A stretch of DNA of 64,000 nt from Sympetrum striolatum (lineage: Eukaryota > Arthropoda > Insecta > Odonata > Libellulidae). The number at the start of each line of letters is the position of its first letter. Positions within the stretch are counted from its first letter, which is position 1. Where the stretch lies: contig OX388349.1 of NCBI GenBank assembly GCA_947579665.1, forward strand, positions 71,614,841-71,678,840, written 5' to 3'. Below the pieces are notes generated by a model. The model did not search any database and was not told the origin of the DNA. It saw nothing but the letters and a program-made list of their open reading frames with translations. Both the position numbers and the translations under genes were made by a program. Shown here one piece after another: positions 1 to 13,345 of this stretch.

Positions 1-2330
1 TAAGATACAACAAACTCTCGATCTAAGATTTATCAAAAGAGCAAGGAGAAAAATGTTTAAGTGCAATGTTGTGTAGGTATTGCACAGTAATAGAATTTCG
101 TGACATTAGTATGTACAGTAGAAAACTATGGCGAAAGATGAAATTCACCTCGTTAAATGGACTACGTTAATCTACATAGGGTAAATTAATTAACTGTGAT
201 TTAAGCCTTAAAATTGTTGTAATATCAAAATCTAGGGTATCTACCATTGGGTATCTATAGTCATAACAAGAACATTTTAATTTAGAGGAAATTTCATATG
301 AGCTTTGGAAACAAACATTGCTTATCAAACGATGTAACTAGTATTTACAATAATAATAACAATAGAAGCAAAAAAAATTAATAGCATAGTATCATACAAT
401 ATAATTATTGACGATTTACACAATATTTACTAATTCATTACAATGCTTATTGCAATTATTAATGGCATTCCAAGAGATGAATATGATCGATTTACTTCGA
501 TAAAATTAAAATTTTAGATATTTAAGAGAGTAAGGAATGGATGCATTTTTTTTAATCGTAACATTAATTTATAGCTGAGTTAAAGGCGTCGAAATCTACC
601 GTCGTCACTAATGGTAATTAAGTTGTCAACTCCAAAAAGTATCGGGAAATTTATCATAAATTTTTTCCTCGCAAATTCCGATCCGCAGGGATCCCGATCC
701 TGTCAACTCCACTACCGCTGTCGAAGTTGACGTTCCTCTTGAGAAAACGCCTATGTTGACGTGATGGATATTTTCGCAAAAAATCTGAGGTGAGAGAACA
801 TAACTTACTTCCATTTTAACCGGAAAAAGTACTTCTTCAAATCTAAAAGTCGATGGAACAAATAAAATTCTACATTTAGAGCGATAACATTTTTTGTGGT
901 ACAGCAGAGCAAAAAAAAATAGGAAATGACTTTGATTATATAAGCTAAGTCGTTATGGCGATATGATTTAACTCTCGGCAAGTAAGAATATTTCATATGA
1001 GAAATTATTTTAACTTATTTCATCGCAATTAACGGCAACTGACAGCATAAACATGTAAGTAATTTTATTTTATTTCGACATCTGATGCTAGGAATTATTT
1101 TTACTAAATTATAGCAATTTTCGATGTAATTATTCAAAAAATATCTAGTCAAACTTAAAATATCCTTTGAGTATAATAGATTCATGAAATCTCTGAACGA
1201 TAATTTGTACATGAACATAATGTTAGCTATGTCCAAAACTTCGAAAACAAGAGTATTTTTTTATGAAACCCTCGATATTATTTCCTATGTATGTAGCTAT
1301 ACTGGATTTTATATTCCTTAATCAATTAGCTCAGCAATAATTTTATATCTTAAGTTGAAAATTAGATGAAGAATATTTATAGAGTAGCTGTGATACTTAT
1401 AGAAGTACTATTTTTTTGTTTAAAAAGTCAGATAATACATTTTTAAATTTGTCATTACTGAGTTAATATAACATGCACACAAAAGAGTTAATAATGAGAA
1501 ATTCGCAGTGACCAAATAATCTTGCACGGAATTAATGGAATAAGATATGAAAATGACCTTATTGAAGATACATTTAAAGATAAGGTTTAAATAAAACATT
1601 ATAAACATTAATACTGAAATACTTTAAGAATATAAATATTTTAAATCCCATTTAATAAGAATAGATAACACCTGGTGCCATGTGCCAGATTATTTTAATC
1701 TAAATGGTGAAAGAAATTTAAATGTGTTATCCCTGTTATATTTAGCGTGTTTTATTGAATGAACTTAAACAGAATTGAAAAACTAAAAAACCATCTCAGA
1801 AGCTAAACTGAAATGTACAAATCATTTGCAGAAAAATTGTAATTAAAGAAGTCAAAAAATGAAAACGGATCTCTTATTGGCTACTAAAAATTTTCAGGGC
1901 CTGCTACAGGTCTGTCAGAGTCTTTTCAGTAAGTGTCTCACTAAAACATCACTTATCGATCATACGACATTAATAATTACATTACATTAATACATGAAAC
2001 ACAATATAACTGAGCATAAAAATAAACATAGCAAAGAAAAGTCTTTGACATTAGCATTTCCTGAAAGGTTTTTTTCTTATAATTCCTTATGTGGTGATTT
2101 TTCTACTGGAGTTTATGTATATTACGTGTATTTACTTATTTTCTGTTCATAAATAAAGTTCAATTCAATGATTGAATTTTTCATCACGACTTCTCATAGT
2201 CTAATATATCCCACAAAGAAACTTTCTGACAAAATGAGGTTAACTAAATAATAAAAATAAATACGCACTGAAAATCGAAGTCAGAAAAATCACAAAATAT
2301 ATCTGATTGACGATCCGTAAAGCGACTGAA
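1..2330. other. A+T-rich intergenic or intronic DNA, no gene seen
   Basis: The open frames here are short, rich in F, I, L, Y and K, and overlap on both strands, as expected from A+T-rich non-coding DNA. The only structure I see is a small inverted repeat, GATAACAC at 1664-1671 and GTGTTATC at 1724-1731, with weaker hairpins between the arms. No RNA gene or transposon end is visible. Confidence 0.7.
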
Positions 2331-2800
2331 GGTTGCTACTTTGAAGAAGACAAGGAAGAAAGTGAGCAAAACATGAACGCGTCTATTTCGTACGGAAGAG
2401 GGCCATCGATTGTCACAAACTTCTTAACCTTGGAGGTGGGTTCGCACTTACGGCATAATAAAACCGTAAAAGAGCATTAGAATGAAGCCGGGGATGGCAC
2501 CGGTGGGCACATAAAGACCAGGGGGGCAGTCGGAGGCAGTGAACAGGCCAAGGGACTCCCTCGGAGGAGCATATGTAAAGAGCAACTGTAAATGCAAACA
2601 TAAACAGAGCGTGTGTGTACCAACAGATGTGGATCAGACTAAACTGCGGCTCGAAGATGGACATCAGACAGTAAACAAGAGAAAGGAATTAACCCACGCG
2701 TATAAAACAGTCGATGTAAATCCTCGGAGAGGACATTCCAGAAAAACACAATGCAGAATCTAGGACACAAAGTTAATCATGAAAAAATTATATGTGGTGA
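2331..2800. other. G+C-richer island, non-coding as far as visible
   Basis: The sequence is richer in G+C and purines than its flanks. Opposed open frames of 83 codons (minus) and 74 codons (plus) share it, and neither resembles a known protein. It could be a regulatory island or the relic of a repeat. I cannot assign a function. Confidence 0.5.
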
Positions 2801-3690
2801 GTTCCCATTGTTGACGGAAGTGACGATGAACTTAAACAATACATATTAAAGGAACTGGGTCATAACAGGTAAGCAGTGGCCATAATGTTGCTTTACAGTC
2901 TGCAATTTACTTCATGGCTTATAGTCACGTTTTTCTTGAAAGTGAAAAATGTATGAGGAAAGAGTAATCTCAGTAAGAAATAAATCCGTCAGTAAAAATA
3001 TCGGTAGTTTAGATTAAATATTTCATTAAGATTTTCAGAAAATCATTTTAGCCTTGAAATCCTATTTTTTAATGAAAAAATTTGGATTTCATGTATGTTA
3101 ACCTAGATGCCCTATAAATACTTATTTCTACACAAAAAATATTCTTTATGTTTGTTTATTAAAAAATACATGGATAGGGCAGAAGAAGTTTTACAGCACA
3201 ATATAGAAAATGACCTGAAATATATATACATATGAAATTTGTAATGCCATTTGGCACCTCTGGGACTGAAAGGGTTAGGAACAAACTTCACAAAAGCGTA
3301 ACGTTAAAGTGACTTTAAGACCCGGAATTATAATTTATACTTAAAATGAAGTTAAATTTAATCTTCACTTCAACAGACCATATCATAATCGATAGTTAAA
3401 CCTTTACTGATATTTATTTTAGTTACCATTAAGTTACAAAGTTACTATAGCTAACGAAATAGTTGAGAGAAATTTCTATATACTACTTTAACATTACCCT
3501 ACAAACTTCGATGAAAAAACAGATTGTAAATTAATGACCACCTTAACCGCATCTTTTACTTCCTCCAAGACACTTTAAATTGTTGAAGTACTTCTAACGT
3601 AAATAAAATATTTTATGCATGGAAGAGGACCACTTTAAAAATTAACATAAAAGTAAATAAACACTTTCCTTTGGAATGAACCCGAAAGTG
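2801..3690. other. A+T-rich DNA, nothing recognised
   Basis: Low-complexity A+T-rich sequence with stops in all frames. A short hairpin, TGCCA-TT-TGGCA, lies near 3246. I see no other structure. Confidence 0.65.
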
Positions 3691-4340
3691 GACGTTAAGG
3701 TAAACAAACGCCCGATTCAATTATACAGCATTAACCTACTCCTTTTGGCTTTGAAAGCAGAGAGATCTTAAGCCGAACCCTCACAAATCTTTTCTCGTTC
3801 TCTCAGGTGAAAAGAGTCGAGGGCCACGAACATTTTTCAATTACCCAGTCGTGGATCATCACAACTTCTCTTTAGGAGCGAATCCGAGGAATCGGGACTC
3901 CCAAAGGGAAAAGCCCCGTACAGCAAAAGAGGGCGATGGATTGTCGACGGGAGGAAAAACAACCCCGTGGAGACGTATCTATGGCAACACACGGGGAAAG
4001 CGCACAAAAAACCGGATGGAGAGGAAAATAGGCATTAATGAAGGATCAAATTGGCTGAGGTAATGGAAGTTATTCAGTTCGTAGGTTGTCTGATAGAGGG
4101 CTCTTCTAGAGGGCTGATTATTTCTGAAAATACGCCATTCGATACAGCGGTAATATGCGACACGTGTCGGGAAGCGAGGGAGAGCCTTGTGGTGGGGCGA
4201 GGCATCTCGTGAGGAAGGGAGAGGATCAATGCGGGAGAAAGGGTACGGCTAATGGATGCTGCCGAAGAATATCAAGGAAGCTATATCGAAAGAAATACGC
4301 TTGCGAAAGAATGCATAAAGAAACAGAAAATATAATTTAA
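3691..4340. other. Purine-rich island
   Basis: The plus strand is rich in G and A. This keeps frames open for 61-70 codons and yields K/R/E/G-rich translations without domain character. No splice-site arrangement or protein homology is recognisable. It belongs to a recurring class of purine-skewed islands in this window. Confidence 0.5.
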
Positions 4341-7300
4341 TACTGAGAAGTTTTCTACTTTAAGTAACGTGATTAGAATATGTACTAAATCAGCGTTAGG
4401 AAGTCCAAATATAGGGAGACATCCCTACGTATGACTGAATGAAAAGTACTTCTTCAAGCGTATCTCGATAAGAACATATAAATCCTATGAAACGTAGGAG
4501 ACGCGTGAAAAAGGAATGCAAGAGTTCAGAGGTCACCGAAACCCTAAAGGAATGAATCAATTGTCTTACGAAAGTGCTTAGTTTCGATATGAATCACATT
4601 ATCATATTCTCACTGAATTGAAAAATATGAGGATAAATGAGGTAAATGAAGTGGAACTTAGCACAGAAAGACATGCGACTTAACCAAAGGTAATACAAGA
4701 AGATAAAAATAACTATTTTGATTTCTTGTATTAAATAATGATGCATTTATAATTACTTCATATCTATACAGAATATTAAACTGCGGCTCCATAAGGGAAA
4801 ATCCAAATATGCGTGTCAGTAGAACGAGTTAGAGAAAATAACAATTCCGGTGTTATTGGAACGAATATAAAAATAAACAATGAATCCCAGATTGTTCTAA
4901 TAAGATTTATGGCAAACAAATTTACTTTATCTAATTTTACGTATTTTGACCCGTATAGAAATCTTACATTATCGCATTATATCGTATCCTTCATAAAAAA
5001 TTTCGTAATCTTTTAATACTTCATTAAGAATTAAGGCCTTTTCACATCACAGATTAGTTCTATTTCACTAAGCTATCCTCGTATATATTTTAGTAGTAAT
5101 CAAGCTACACAGAGGTGATACACAACAACAGGAGTAGTAGACATCCAAATAAAGGAAAACGTCTTATATTTGGGAGAGTTGAACTCCGAACGTAACGACA
5201 TGAGAATTGAAAATAATAGCACTAAATTCACTAAAGTATAAGAGTGCGATTGACAATAAGCGTTTAAATATAAACGTGCCTTCGCAAACGCGACAGAAAT
5301 TAATTCCAGTGACCTGAAAAAAGCAAAACCTAATGTGTAACAGATTCAATCTCCTTAACATAGTATCAATAAACGATTGGCACACGATTATATTATATGA
5401 ATACGTGAGTCTATCGAGAGACGGTAGTTCGTATAAGCTTCCATAAATCTACTTTAAAAATCATTCCTCATATATTGGAGGTAACCCACAGAAGCACATT
5501 CAAAGCTTAAGAGGGGAGCGCTGTATTTGTTTGGGAACATAAAATCCTTGCTCCGTCTCCAGGGAAGGAGAGTTAAGTTCTTCATAGAGATGAGATCGGA
5601 AGAAAGAGACGCAGTTCCGCAGTAAATATTTGCTTTGGCTGAACAAATATTGCGAAATGTGGGCGGAATGACCTCGAAAGAGAAAGTATAGCCGCAAAAG
5701 GCGGAGGAATCATAATGTTTGGGGAACAATTACCGGCGCAACAAGAAAATACCCAGCCCAGGGAATCAGAGGGTAACTAGCCATTAAGATGTTTTGATAT
5801 CCTCCCAAAGACGTATGAACACCAAATTACGGGAAATTTGAAGCGTGATACAACGCACTGGAAATTAGAGGCCGCAGCGCCGATGAATGGAAGAAAATGA
5901 CGGAAGGAAAACAAATTACGCTCAATTTCGGAAAAATAAAGACAGACCAGAAGTTTCATGCGCTGCTGCACAGCTATATATAGCCACAATGAATTTCGAC
6001 AAAGGATAAGGCGAACACTGAATTACAGTTGATTTATGATACCATAATTGTTCCAGCATCAATGCGTCGATTGTTATCTTAATTACTACAAATTCTTTTA
6101 TCTTGGCTATGATTGTTAATTACAAGAAATGTGCACAAGGAAAAACCTTCATTTAGAAAGTAATTAAACTTCATACCAATGGGTAAAAATTGTAAATAAA
6201 CATGCATTCAAACATACTGAAACTGCAGAGAATTTTACGAAATTCGAACCTCTTTTGCCGCAATGTTGAATATATATAAATGATAAGGAATAAAAAATTG
6301 AGAATTCGAAATCATACAAGGAAAGAACACACAATACATTAAATTTGAGAGAGGATCTAAATCTACTTTAAAAATAACGAAGACATTGTATCAGCTGACT
6401 CAAAAATTAACCTCAGTAAAGCGTGTTTAAAGAAGTCAAAAGAGATCAGAGAAGAACAGAATGTAGCACTAGAGAATATATCATATGCTAAGACAGTACC
6501 TTTCCAAGGTGCAAGTTAAAATCAAACAAATATTTCTATTCTGCACTCCATAGAGAATCGTAAGTCGGATAAAAGCCACGGGTTGTGAATCAGGAGTTAC
6601 GGTGACAATTCCATCAAATTGAAGTATAAACCTGAAAACACCAGCTCGGTCGATTGTCAAAGCGTCGAGTGATGAATGTACAAACGAAAAAGCATCTCTG
6701 CCTAGAGCAATAAATCAGGATTTAGACAACCAGACCCAACAAAGGGACTAAAATGAAGTTATCTTCATGTGCTGTTGATAGGTACCAGGTGGTTCAATGA
6801 CATTCCGTGGTAACACTTTTAATAGGAATATTATCTCTATGGAATATTAAACAAAAGAATTAAGAAACGGAAAATGTCAAAATATACTAAGGATTGGCTG
6901 AGTGAAAACTTTTGGTAATATTATCTTTGACTAACGGATTTTTAGTCGTCTCGATCATATAATTGACAGAGCAAATTTATTTATAAATGGCTAAAATAAA
7001 ATTGGAACTTATTTTCCTGTGAGATGGAAGAAGACAAATACTTCAGATATCAATTACATATCACAAGAGTTAAAAGAACGCCAACTATTTTTCGATTCAA
7101 TCTATCTTGCCAGAGGTGACGGTTTATGAGGTAATCATATAGGTAGTATTAATTTCCCCAATGCTTCGAAAAAAGCCTCATTTCAAGTTGCCTTTCCGTG
7201 GAGTTCATCAACCGGAAATATTAAATTAATATTCATAGTTTACATGTAAAGACATACTCTATATTTTTAACTGCTATTTCTTCCTTGTTAGCCTATTTCC

Positions 7301-8100
7301 CTTTTACTTAAAGTGATGAGTTTGGAAATGTGTAAAAATATAAGCACCGAGGGCTTAAATTTAGGGGCGAGAGAGAGAGGGAAATAAATAAACTAACATA
7401 TTAGTCGTGATTTACAGTATAATTTCTTTACGAATGAAAAAATATCCAAAATGATAAATTACATTGGATTTTGTAGAAATTGTTCCAAAAACCTTTTATA
7501 CCGCAACACACAATATATACTCGATAGTAGAAGCCGTAATTTCGTGAAAATGCATATTAGAGATGGAGAAAGAACACTTCGTAAATTTTCACAAAATATC
7601 TTATTTTGGCGATTAGTTTAGATAAAAGGTATAGCGTCAATTAGATAATTGTTTGAGCCACAAAAAGTCTCTTACATAGAATACTGCTAGAATCTAACTA
7701 CCCATAAGAAATATTTTGCACACACTAGTTGCCTGACCATAAATATTCAGCCCGAAGACAGGTAGATAACTCACCCTACCCAGCAGTATCTACTAAGAGC
7801 AAGCAGGGGGAAATGAGGTTTATGGGATGTACGAAGAGTAAGGTAGAATGTTATAAGTGGAACGTGTCTAAGAGAATCACAACGATTCTACGAGCTACAC
7901 TTTTCTGGTAATAAGGAGAAACATTAATTAGTGCCTCTATTCAGCATCATAACTCATTAGCTTTCATGCCATCACAGCCATCGCTAAGACTATGACTACG
8001 GGTAGAATAAATGAAAGGTACATCTTCCTCCTGTACCAGAATATGAATAAAAAATAATTCATAAATCAGAATATGGTGACAGGAACAACGCCATAATTAG
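4341..8100. other. Mostly A+T-rich DNA with a mixed-composition patch at about 5450-5990
   Basis: Frames at 5164-5385, 5454-5729 and 5777-5989 (minus) are under 92 codons, overlap in different phases and look like no protein family. The rest is plain A+T-rich sequence with no RNA gene, mobile element end or tandem array that I can see. Confidence 0.6.
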
Positions 8101-8480
8101 GTCTAAAACAATACTAAAGTTGGCGAATATGAGCAAAAATAGGGAAGTTCAACCGAAAATCCTCTCCCGCCAAAATCCTGTAATTTCCATTGTCGCGGCA
8201 TCCACACGCTATGAAATTGCGACAACGCATATCGGATGTTGGACGAGAGAGGAAACCGCACAAGACACGCACACCTGACAAGAGCCACCTGCCGTCGCCG
8301 ATACGTGACAGATCTCATTTTCATGAGGGGAATCTTCGAGAGAATCAACGGAAGCAAATGGATCGAGAAGTTTGGCACAACTTGAAAGCGACTTCCGAAA
8401 CATTAACACGGTTGACAAAGTGAACTTCTATCGAGGCTAAGACCATATTCAACATTAGCTCCGTAACTAGAGAAAGGGTT
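8101..8480. other. CpG-containing island
   Basis: A short stretch with many CpG dinucleotides between A+T-rich flanks. Three overlapping frames of 69-91 codons cover it on both strands. That mutual overlap, and the absence of recognisable motifs, argues for composition rather than coding. The next few hundred bases to about 9040 are A+T-rich and empty. Confidence 0.45.
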
Positions 8481-9058
8481 CCTACCATTTACTCAATCCG
8501 ACAAAATCCGTTGTTTCGAAGAGAGTCAAGGAAACAACAACTACTCATAAAGTTTTTACATACAAAAATAATGAGACATTCAGGCATAGAGCCATTCTTA
8601 CTATTTCTTTTTATAACTTTATCCTCGAACTATATCATACAACAATGTACGTCCACAGATTCTAACAAAGTAAAAATAATAAACTCTTCAAACATTACTA
8701 AGCGCACAAAAATATCCAAATGTTAAACGGAAAAGCAAAAGGCTATCGAGACTGGGAATTAAATTCGGATCAATCGATATACAAGCGGAAGCTTACTTTA
8801 AAGAAGGAAGGTTTACTAAAGGCTTTTCAAAAACTTTTCAGCTTGGTCTATGCCATCAACACTCCGAACCATCTGTACAAAATGTATGAACTGTAAAGGC
8901 AAAATCCAGAACTTCATAAAAAAATAAATGAAAACTCAAATGTTAAAAGCGAATAAATAAAGGGCAATTTTCTTAGGTTCACTAGCTTTCTAGAACTGAC
9001 TGTTATTGTACTAACAAATAAAGACGAATGTAAACAGGATAAAATACCCTTGCGCCTC

Positions 9059-9172
9059 CCAGCCCACACCTCTATGGGGAGAGGTATTTCCCAATTTAGG
9101 AATGACTGATTTATAGCATCCTCTGGGAAGGGAAAATATCCGGGTTCGAGTCCCGGTTATGTCAGCTTTTTC
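9059..9172 (+). repeat. tRNA-derived SINE-like fragment (B box plus T-run)
   Basis: A perfect TPsiC-type stem-loop occupies 9140-9156: a 5-bp CCGGG/CCCGG stem around a TTCGAGT loop. It contains the RNA polymerase III B-box match GGTTCGAGTCC at 9143-9153. A run of five T at 9167-9171 follows and could terminate pol III transcription. No clean A box lies at the usual distance upstream, and the rest does not fold as a tRNA. I therefore call a degraded tRNA-derived repeat rather than a tRNA gene. An unrelated hairpin, ACCTCT/AGAGGT, sits just 5'. Confidence 0.45.
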
Positions 9173-9364
9173 ACCTTCATTAATTCACTGAGCTATGAGT
9201 TCACTCAACGTTTCTCATACACCTTAGGAAATTTTCAATTTTCACTTCAAATAATCCATCCCCACTCAATATTTTAACCACTCATTTCTTCGGGATATGC
9301 ATTATTTCTGGAATTTAAACGTTTCCTTTTACCAGGATCTCATTGCCATCAATGCATACGTTCC

Positions 9365-9435
9365 ATTACCGGCCCCAGTAGCGTAAGAGTTAGCTTGATA
9401 GTCTGACAACGCCTGAAAAGTTCTGCGGAGGGCAC
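9365..9435 (+). other. Possible second tRNA-like relic (weak)
   Basis: The stretch beginning GGCCCCAGTAGCG recalls the D-arm/A-box part of a tRNA-derived repeat. There is no B box at the correct spacing. It may be the remainder of the same or another short interspersed repeat. Support is weak. Confidence 0.15.
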
Positions 9436-9504
9436 GGCTTTTTATGTTTGTATTTACAAGGTAACTAACTAGTTATACTGATCTTGCTAGACTGACAGTT
9501 CGTA

Positions 9505-9527
9505 AGACGTAATTATAATTATCGTCT
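9505..9527. promoter_or_regulatory. Palindrome with two TAATTA homeodomain-type cores
   Basis: TAATTATAATTA at 9510-9521 is a perfect palindrome made of two TAATTA sites. It is framed by AGACG and CGTCT arms with one bulged base. TAATTA is the classic core bound by Antp-class and paired-class homeodomains. The composition here is A+T-rich, so chance occurrence is quite possible. Confidence 0.2.
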
Positions 9528-10730
9528 GTATCTTGAGTTCCCTTAACTCCGCCTGTATTTTCATTTTATTCGGGAACTCTATAAAGATATATAAATGAAT
9601 ACACAACTTTAACATTTGCTTCCTAATAAATTGAAAATAACTGGTACTTCAGCAAATAAACTATTTGTTTTACTTTTCTCTCTAACGATGTTTACCGAAA
9701 CATAAAGAACATCAGAAGAGAGATCCTTCCTTACTCGGACAAATATAATTTCTCAGAGGTCATTCAGAAGCAGCTCGCATCAGAGGATAACTTCTCTTTA
9801 CTTAAGTAAAAATAAATTACCAGAGGACGGAAGGTAAACATTCAAGAGCATGCAAACTTTCTCTAGCCTACTGTTTACGTTTTTCCTTCCTTTAAACAGG
9901 AGACATTACGAAGCAGAGAATGACTTTCTAGACTGAAATCGATATCAATTACTCAAAAACACATATTACTTCAATCCAACTTCAATCAAAGATTTCTGCA
10001 AATGATAAGGCGTTTTCTCAAATTAATGTAAAAATTAACAATTTGCAAGTCAATGTATGTATTTTTTCGCAACAAATTTACGGGATGACTGGGTATAATT
10101 TATAATAGGAATAAATATATGATTACAACAAACAGCAATTTAATATTTGTCACTATTCTTCAATGGAAATTTTTGGAAACCAGAGAATCCATTTGAAGAA
10201 ATCTATTTATCCTATCCTATCTTCTATTTATCCAAACCTATCTTCTATTTATCCTATCCTAGCCTATCTTCTAACCATTACCGCTGAAAGATGATATTTT
10301 AAGGAATCTAAAATTTCTTTCGATGTTTTAATAATAATTATTTTATATGACTGAATTTACGTAGTATCCTCCGAAATATCTCAAAGAGAACAGCTACGAT
10401 AAAATTAGTGATCATATGATACCAAGTAATGCGGTTTAAACTTAACCAATAGAATTTATAGATTGGAAAAAAAAATTCCAAGAAATGTTTCTTTCCTAAT
10501 TAAAAATTAAACTTCAAAAGCATTCAGTTGAGTAAACCATTGATGTAAAAAGGAATAAAAAATGGAAAATGAAGCAATTGTATTCGCAAGCGAATAATCA
10601 ACATGAAACGCTGTCATCGAAACAGGGTTGGCATTTTAACAAGTTTTTTGACTATGAGCACAATTAGGAAAGATATCTTATTTCGTTAAAATAAATACTA
10701 CGATAGAGCTACGTCTTTTTTTTATTGCTG
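9528..10730. other. A+T-rich DNA, otherwise empty
   Basis: Apart from the small minisatellite listed separately, I see no gene, RNA or mobile element. Frames are short on both strands. Confidence 0.6.
10202..10269 (+). repeat. Three-unit minisatellite
   Basis: Units at 10202-10222, 10223-10243 (21 bp each) and 10244-10269 (26 bp, with an extra CTAGC-like insertion) share the core TCTATTTATCC....CTATCT. The middle unit differs by a few bases. A small, ordinary tandem repeat. Confidence 0.85.
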
Positions 10731-11060
10731 CCGTAGAACGCATTTTCATTTTTTGCCGCGAGACTACAAAATAATTTCCGTCCATCAAAAAAAATCTCAA
10801 GGGAAGATCTTTATTCGGCTATACGCGGAAATATAGGCATTAGGCCGTCGACGTTGCATGACATTAAACTCGATTACCCTGGCTGTAACGGAAATATGCC
10901 TATATTGAGCAGTTATTTAGAGCTTCCCGAAGGACAAGGGATAGAGAAAAACACGATAGCGCCGGTCTCGAATAAGTAAAATAAGGAGGATCATCAGGAA
11001 CTCTATTCAAGCTGTCGAGGTGTATTTCTAGCGTAGCGGTAGAAGATACGTGAAAATTTT
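10731..11060. promoter_or_regulatory. Candidate conserved non-coding block with 11-bp inverted repeat
   Basis: Composition rises above the A+T-rich flanks without a plausible coding frame. AATATAGGCAT at 10830-10840 is repeated exactly in inverted orientation at 10896-10906. Both arms are preceded by CGGAAATAT-like sequence. The block also holds the palindrome CGTCGACG between the arms. Such compact, non-coding, structured patches are typical of enhancers, but only cross-species conservation would show it. Confidence 0.2.
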
Positions 11061-12610
11061 AGCTGAACAACTCTTCATCTAGTCTATTCAAACTGAAATT
11101 CAATTGCATTTCGAAACTTATTCAGGAAAAAACTTCACCAATAAATGGCTAACGGTAGATGGACACAATTGGTTTGTTACAGCAATGGAAATACACAAAA
11201 ACGACTTTTTGTCTATTTCGTTGCAAAAATAAAGTGAGTTTGTTTTCTATTACGTATAGTCAATAAACGAAACAATAGATTGCAAAAAACTCTTATATGT
11301 GTGCTTTTTTAAACTTTAATAAATTCGTTACAAACTATTCTAAACGTAGGCCTGAGATAAAGAATATTCTCAATAAACCAATGAGTCATAAGAGAATTAA
11401 TAATGTTTGGATGATTAATACAAATTAGATAGTACCCAACATTTGATTATATCGACCAATTGATTTTCCCTAGATTGCCAAATTTATTGAGTATCATAAT
11501 CCATTACGCTACTCCGAAACTCTTGACCAAGTGGGCTAAAGGCAGCAGTAGTAAACCACCACATAAAGAAATTAAAACTAGTATTTTGGGTTTCTATTGC
11601 ATATTTTAAAAACATTTTTGGAAGTTTTCATTGTTTCGTTATTTTCGTATTACTAACTTAAATGTATTTGTTTCCTTTGGAAAGGTATGCATATAGTATA
11701 TCGACTCTGGTTTATTAATATATAAAGCATTGTATTAGAACAAAATAAATTTCAATAATTATATAACTAAGGTGGGGTGAGGAAGAAGACGCAAGAGAAA
11801 TTCATAGAGTGGAGCAAAATTATTGTACGCAAACATTTAATATAAAAAAATGACATACGAATCAGGTAAGTCTCCTTTTAGAGATAGGAAATTAGTACGA
11901 GAATTTGGAAAAGAGAATAACCACATGTAACTAACAAATAACAGAAGATGACTTCTGAATCAATTCTCATGTTTGTAACTACAATAACTTAATATATCTA
12001 AATGGAAAGTCTTTTCTTAACTGAATTTTTTAAATAATAAATTAGTATAATTAAGAAGAATGTCCGGAAGATTAAGAGGTTTATATAGAATTAAAGCTGT
12101 TAATTTATAATTATACCATTCAAAATAGATAACAAAACATAAATAATTCAAATCAAGTACTAGGTCACTTTCGGATAAAGTGAAGATTAATATATTTCAT
12201 ATTACGTAAAGATTATCAGATATGAAAAGAAAAACTTCTAATACAATGAAAAGGTAGACAAAAAATAAAAAATAGTGAGAGGCAATTTCTGAATTTTAAC
12301 TTCGCAATTTCCACATGTTAAGAGTATTTTGTCATAATTCCAATAATTAGATATTAATGGCATACCGTTTGAAATAAGACTACCATTTTACTTCAATTTG
12401 TTCTGCATTATTCATTATCTCTTCAACGGTACGTAGAACTGTAGCAGCACTAAACTCCATCTGATTTCATCAAACTTACTCTAGTAGTAGAGCAGCAACC
12501 AACTCATTCCGTCAAAGCTCATTTTGACATACTTTTAATAGTTGAAATATTTAATTAATTTCGAAAGCCAATAGGAATAACCAAAATGCTCTCACATCCA
12601 CATTTTAAAC
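11061..12610. other. A+T-rich DNA, nothing recognised
   Basis: A long A+T-rich stretch without open frames above about 60 codons and without repeats that I can see. Confidence 0.65.
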
Positions 12611-13345
12611 TATACGGATTTTCTATTTCAGCGATTTTTTACAAAGTACACGAAACGCAAGCGAATCGGTCCCCATCAACGGGCTCCATCTCGAAATGTA
12701 CAGGAAGTGACGGAAGATAAAAAAGCGTAACAGAAGAGTAGCTTTCGCGTGCATTTCTAATAAAAGAAAACCACCGGTGGAGCCATTAAACGCCCCTGCC
12801 CATTCGAACCTAAAATACGTCAACGCCTCACTTAATAGTGCACGTATAAAACATAAGAGAGGGAAAACACATGGCTCTCCGTTGGGAGACCCTCCATATG
12901 TTACCATTAATGGCTCCACATATTGCCGTTTCAGCGGCCACATATCAAATGCACGGCGTGAATACTGCCTTCCATTTCATATAAATTCCTCCTCCGGTAC
13001 AGCCGTCGCGGGCAGTCGATAAGCTGACAAATCGAGCATCGATAGCCCGAATTTTCAATAACTCCTCCACGGTATTTCTGCCAGCCGTGCTCATCAACGT
13101 TTAAATGGACTCATTTCGACGAGACATGTTAGAATTCCCTGGGCGTTCGACTTATCGGAGCCGTAAATCCATAAATATGGTACGGGAAGGAGAGGACATC
13201 GGCAGAGGTGACGCGACCGCTGACTCAATACTGAGGGTCAGAGTGATTAATTAGTGAATTTATTTCCGACAACTTCCTTGCATGACTGCGGGCAGCGACA
13301 CTTGATGTATTTGGTCGGGAATGGAAAAAGAAGAGATCCGTTTAC
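12611..13345. promoter_or_regulatory. Candidate regulatory island (G+C-richer, palindromes, ATTA cores)
   Basis: This island contains CCACCGGTGG (12771-12780), a perfect palindrome, and CCATTAATGG, another. A 13-bp perfect inverted repeat is present: GTGGAGCCATTAA at 12777-12789 and its complement at 12907-12919. An ATTAATTAG-type homeodomain cluster lies near 13245-13255. Opposed frames of 106 (minus) and 81 (plus) codons overlap and look like no known protein. A non-coding regulatory block is a reasonable reading. A diverged transposon is an alternative. Confidence 0.25.

Noticed and set aside
13200..13220. Simple promoter or TATA-box calls across the A+T-rich DNA
   Set aside because: TATA-like strings are everywhere in this composition and no transcript start can be tied to them.
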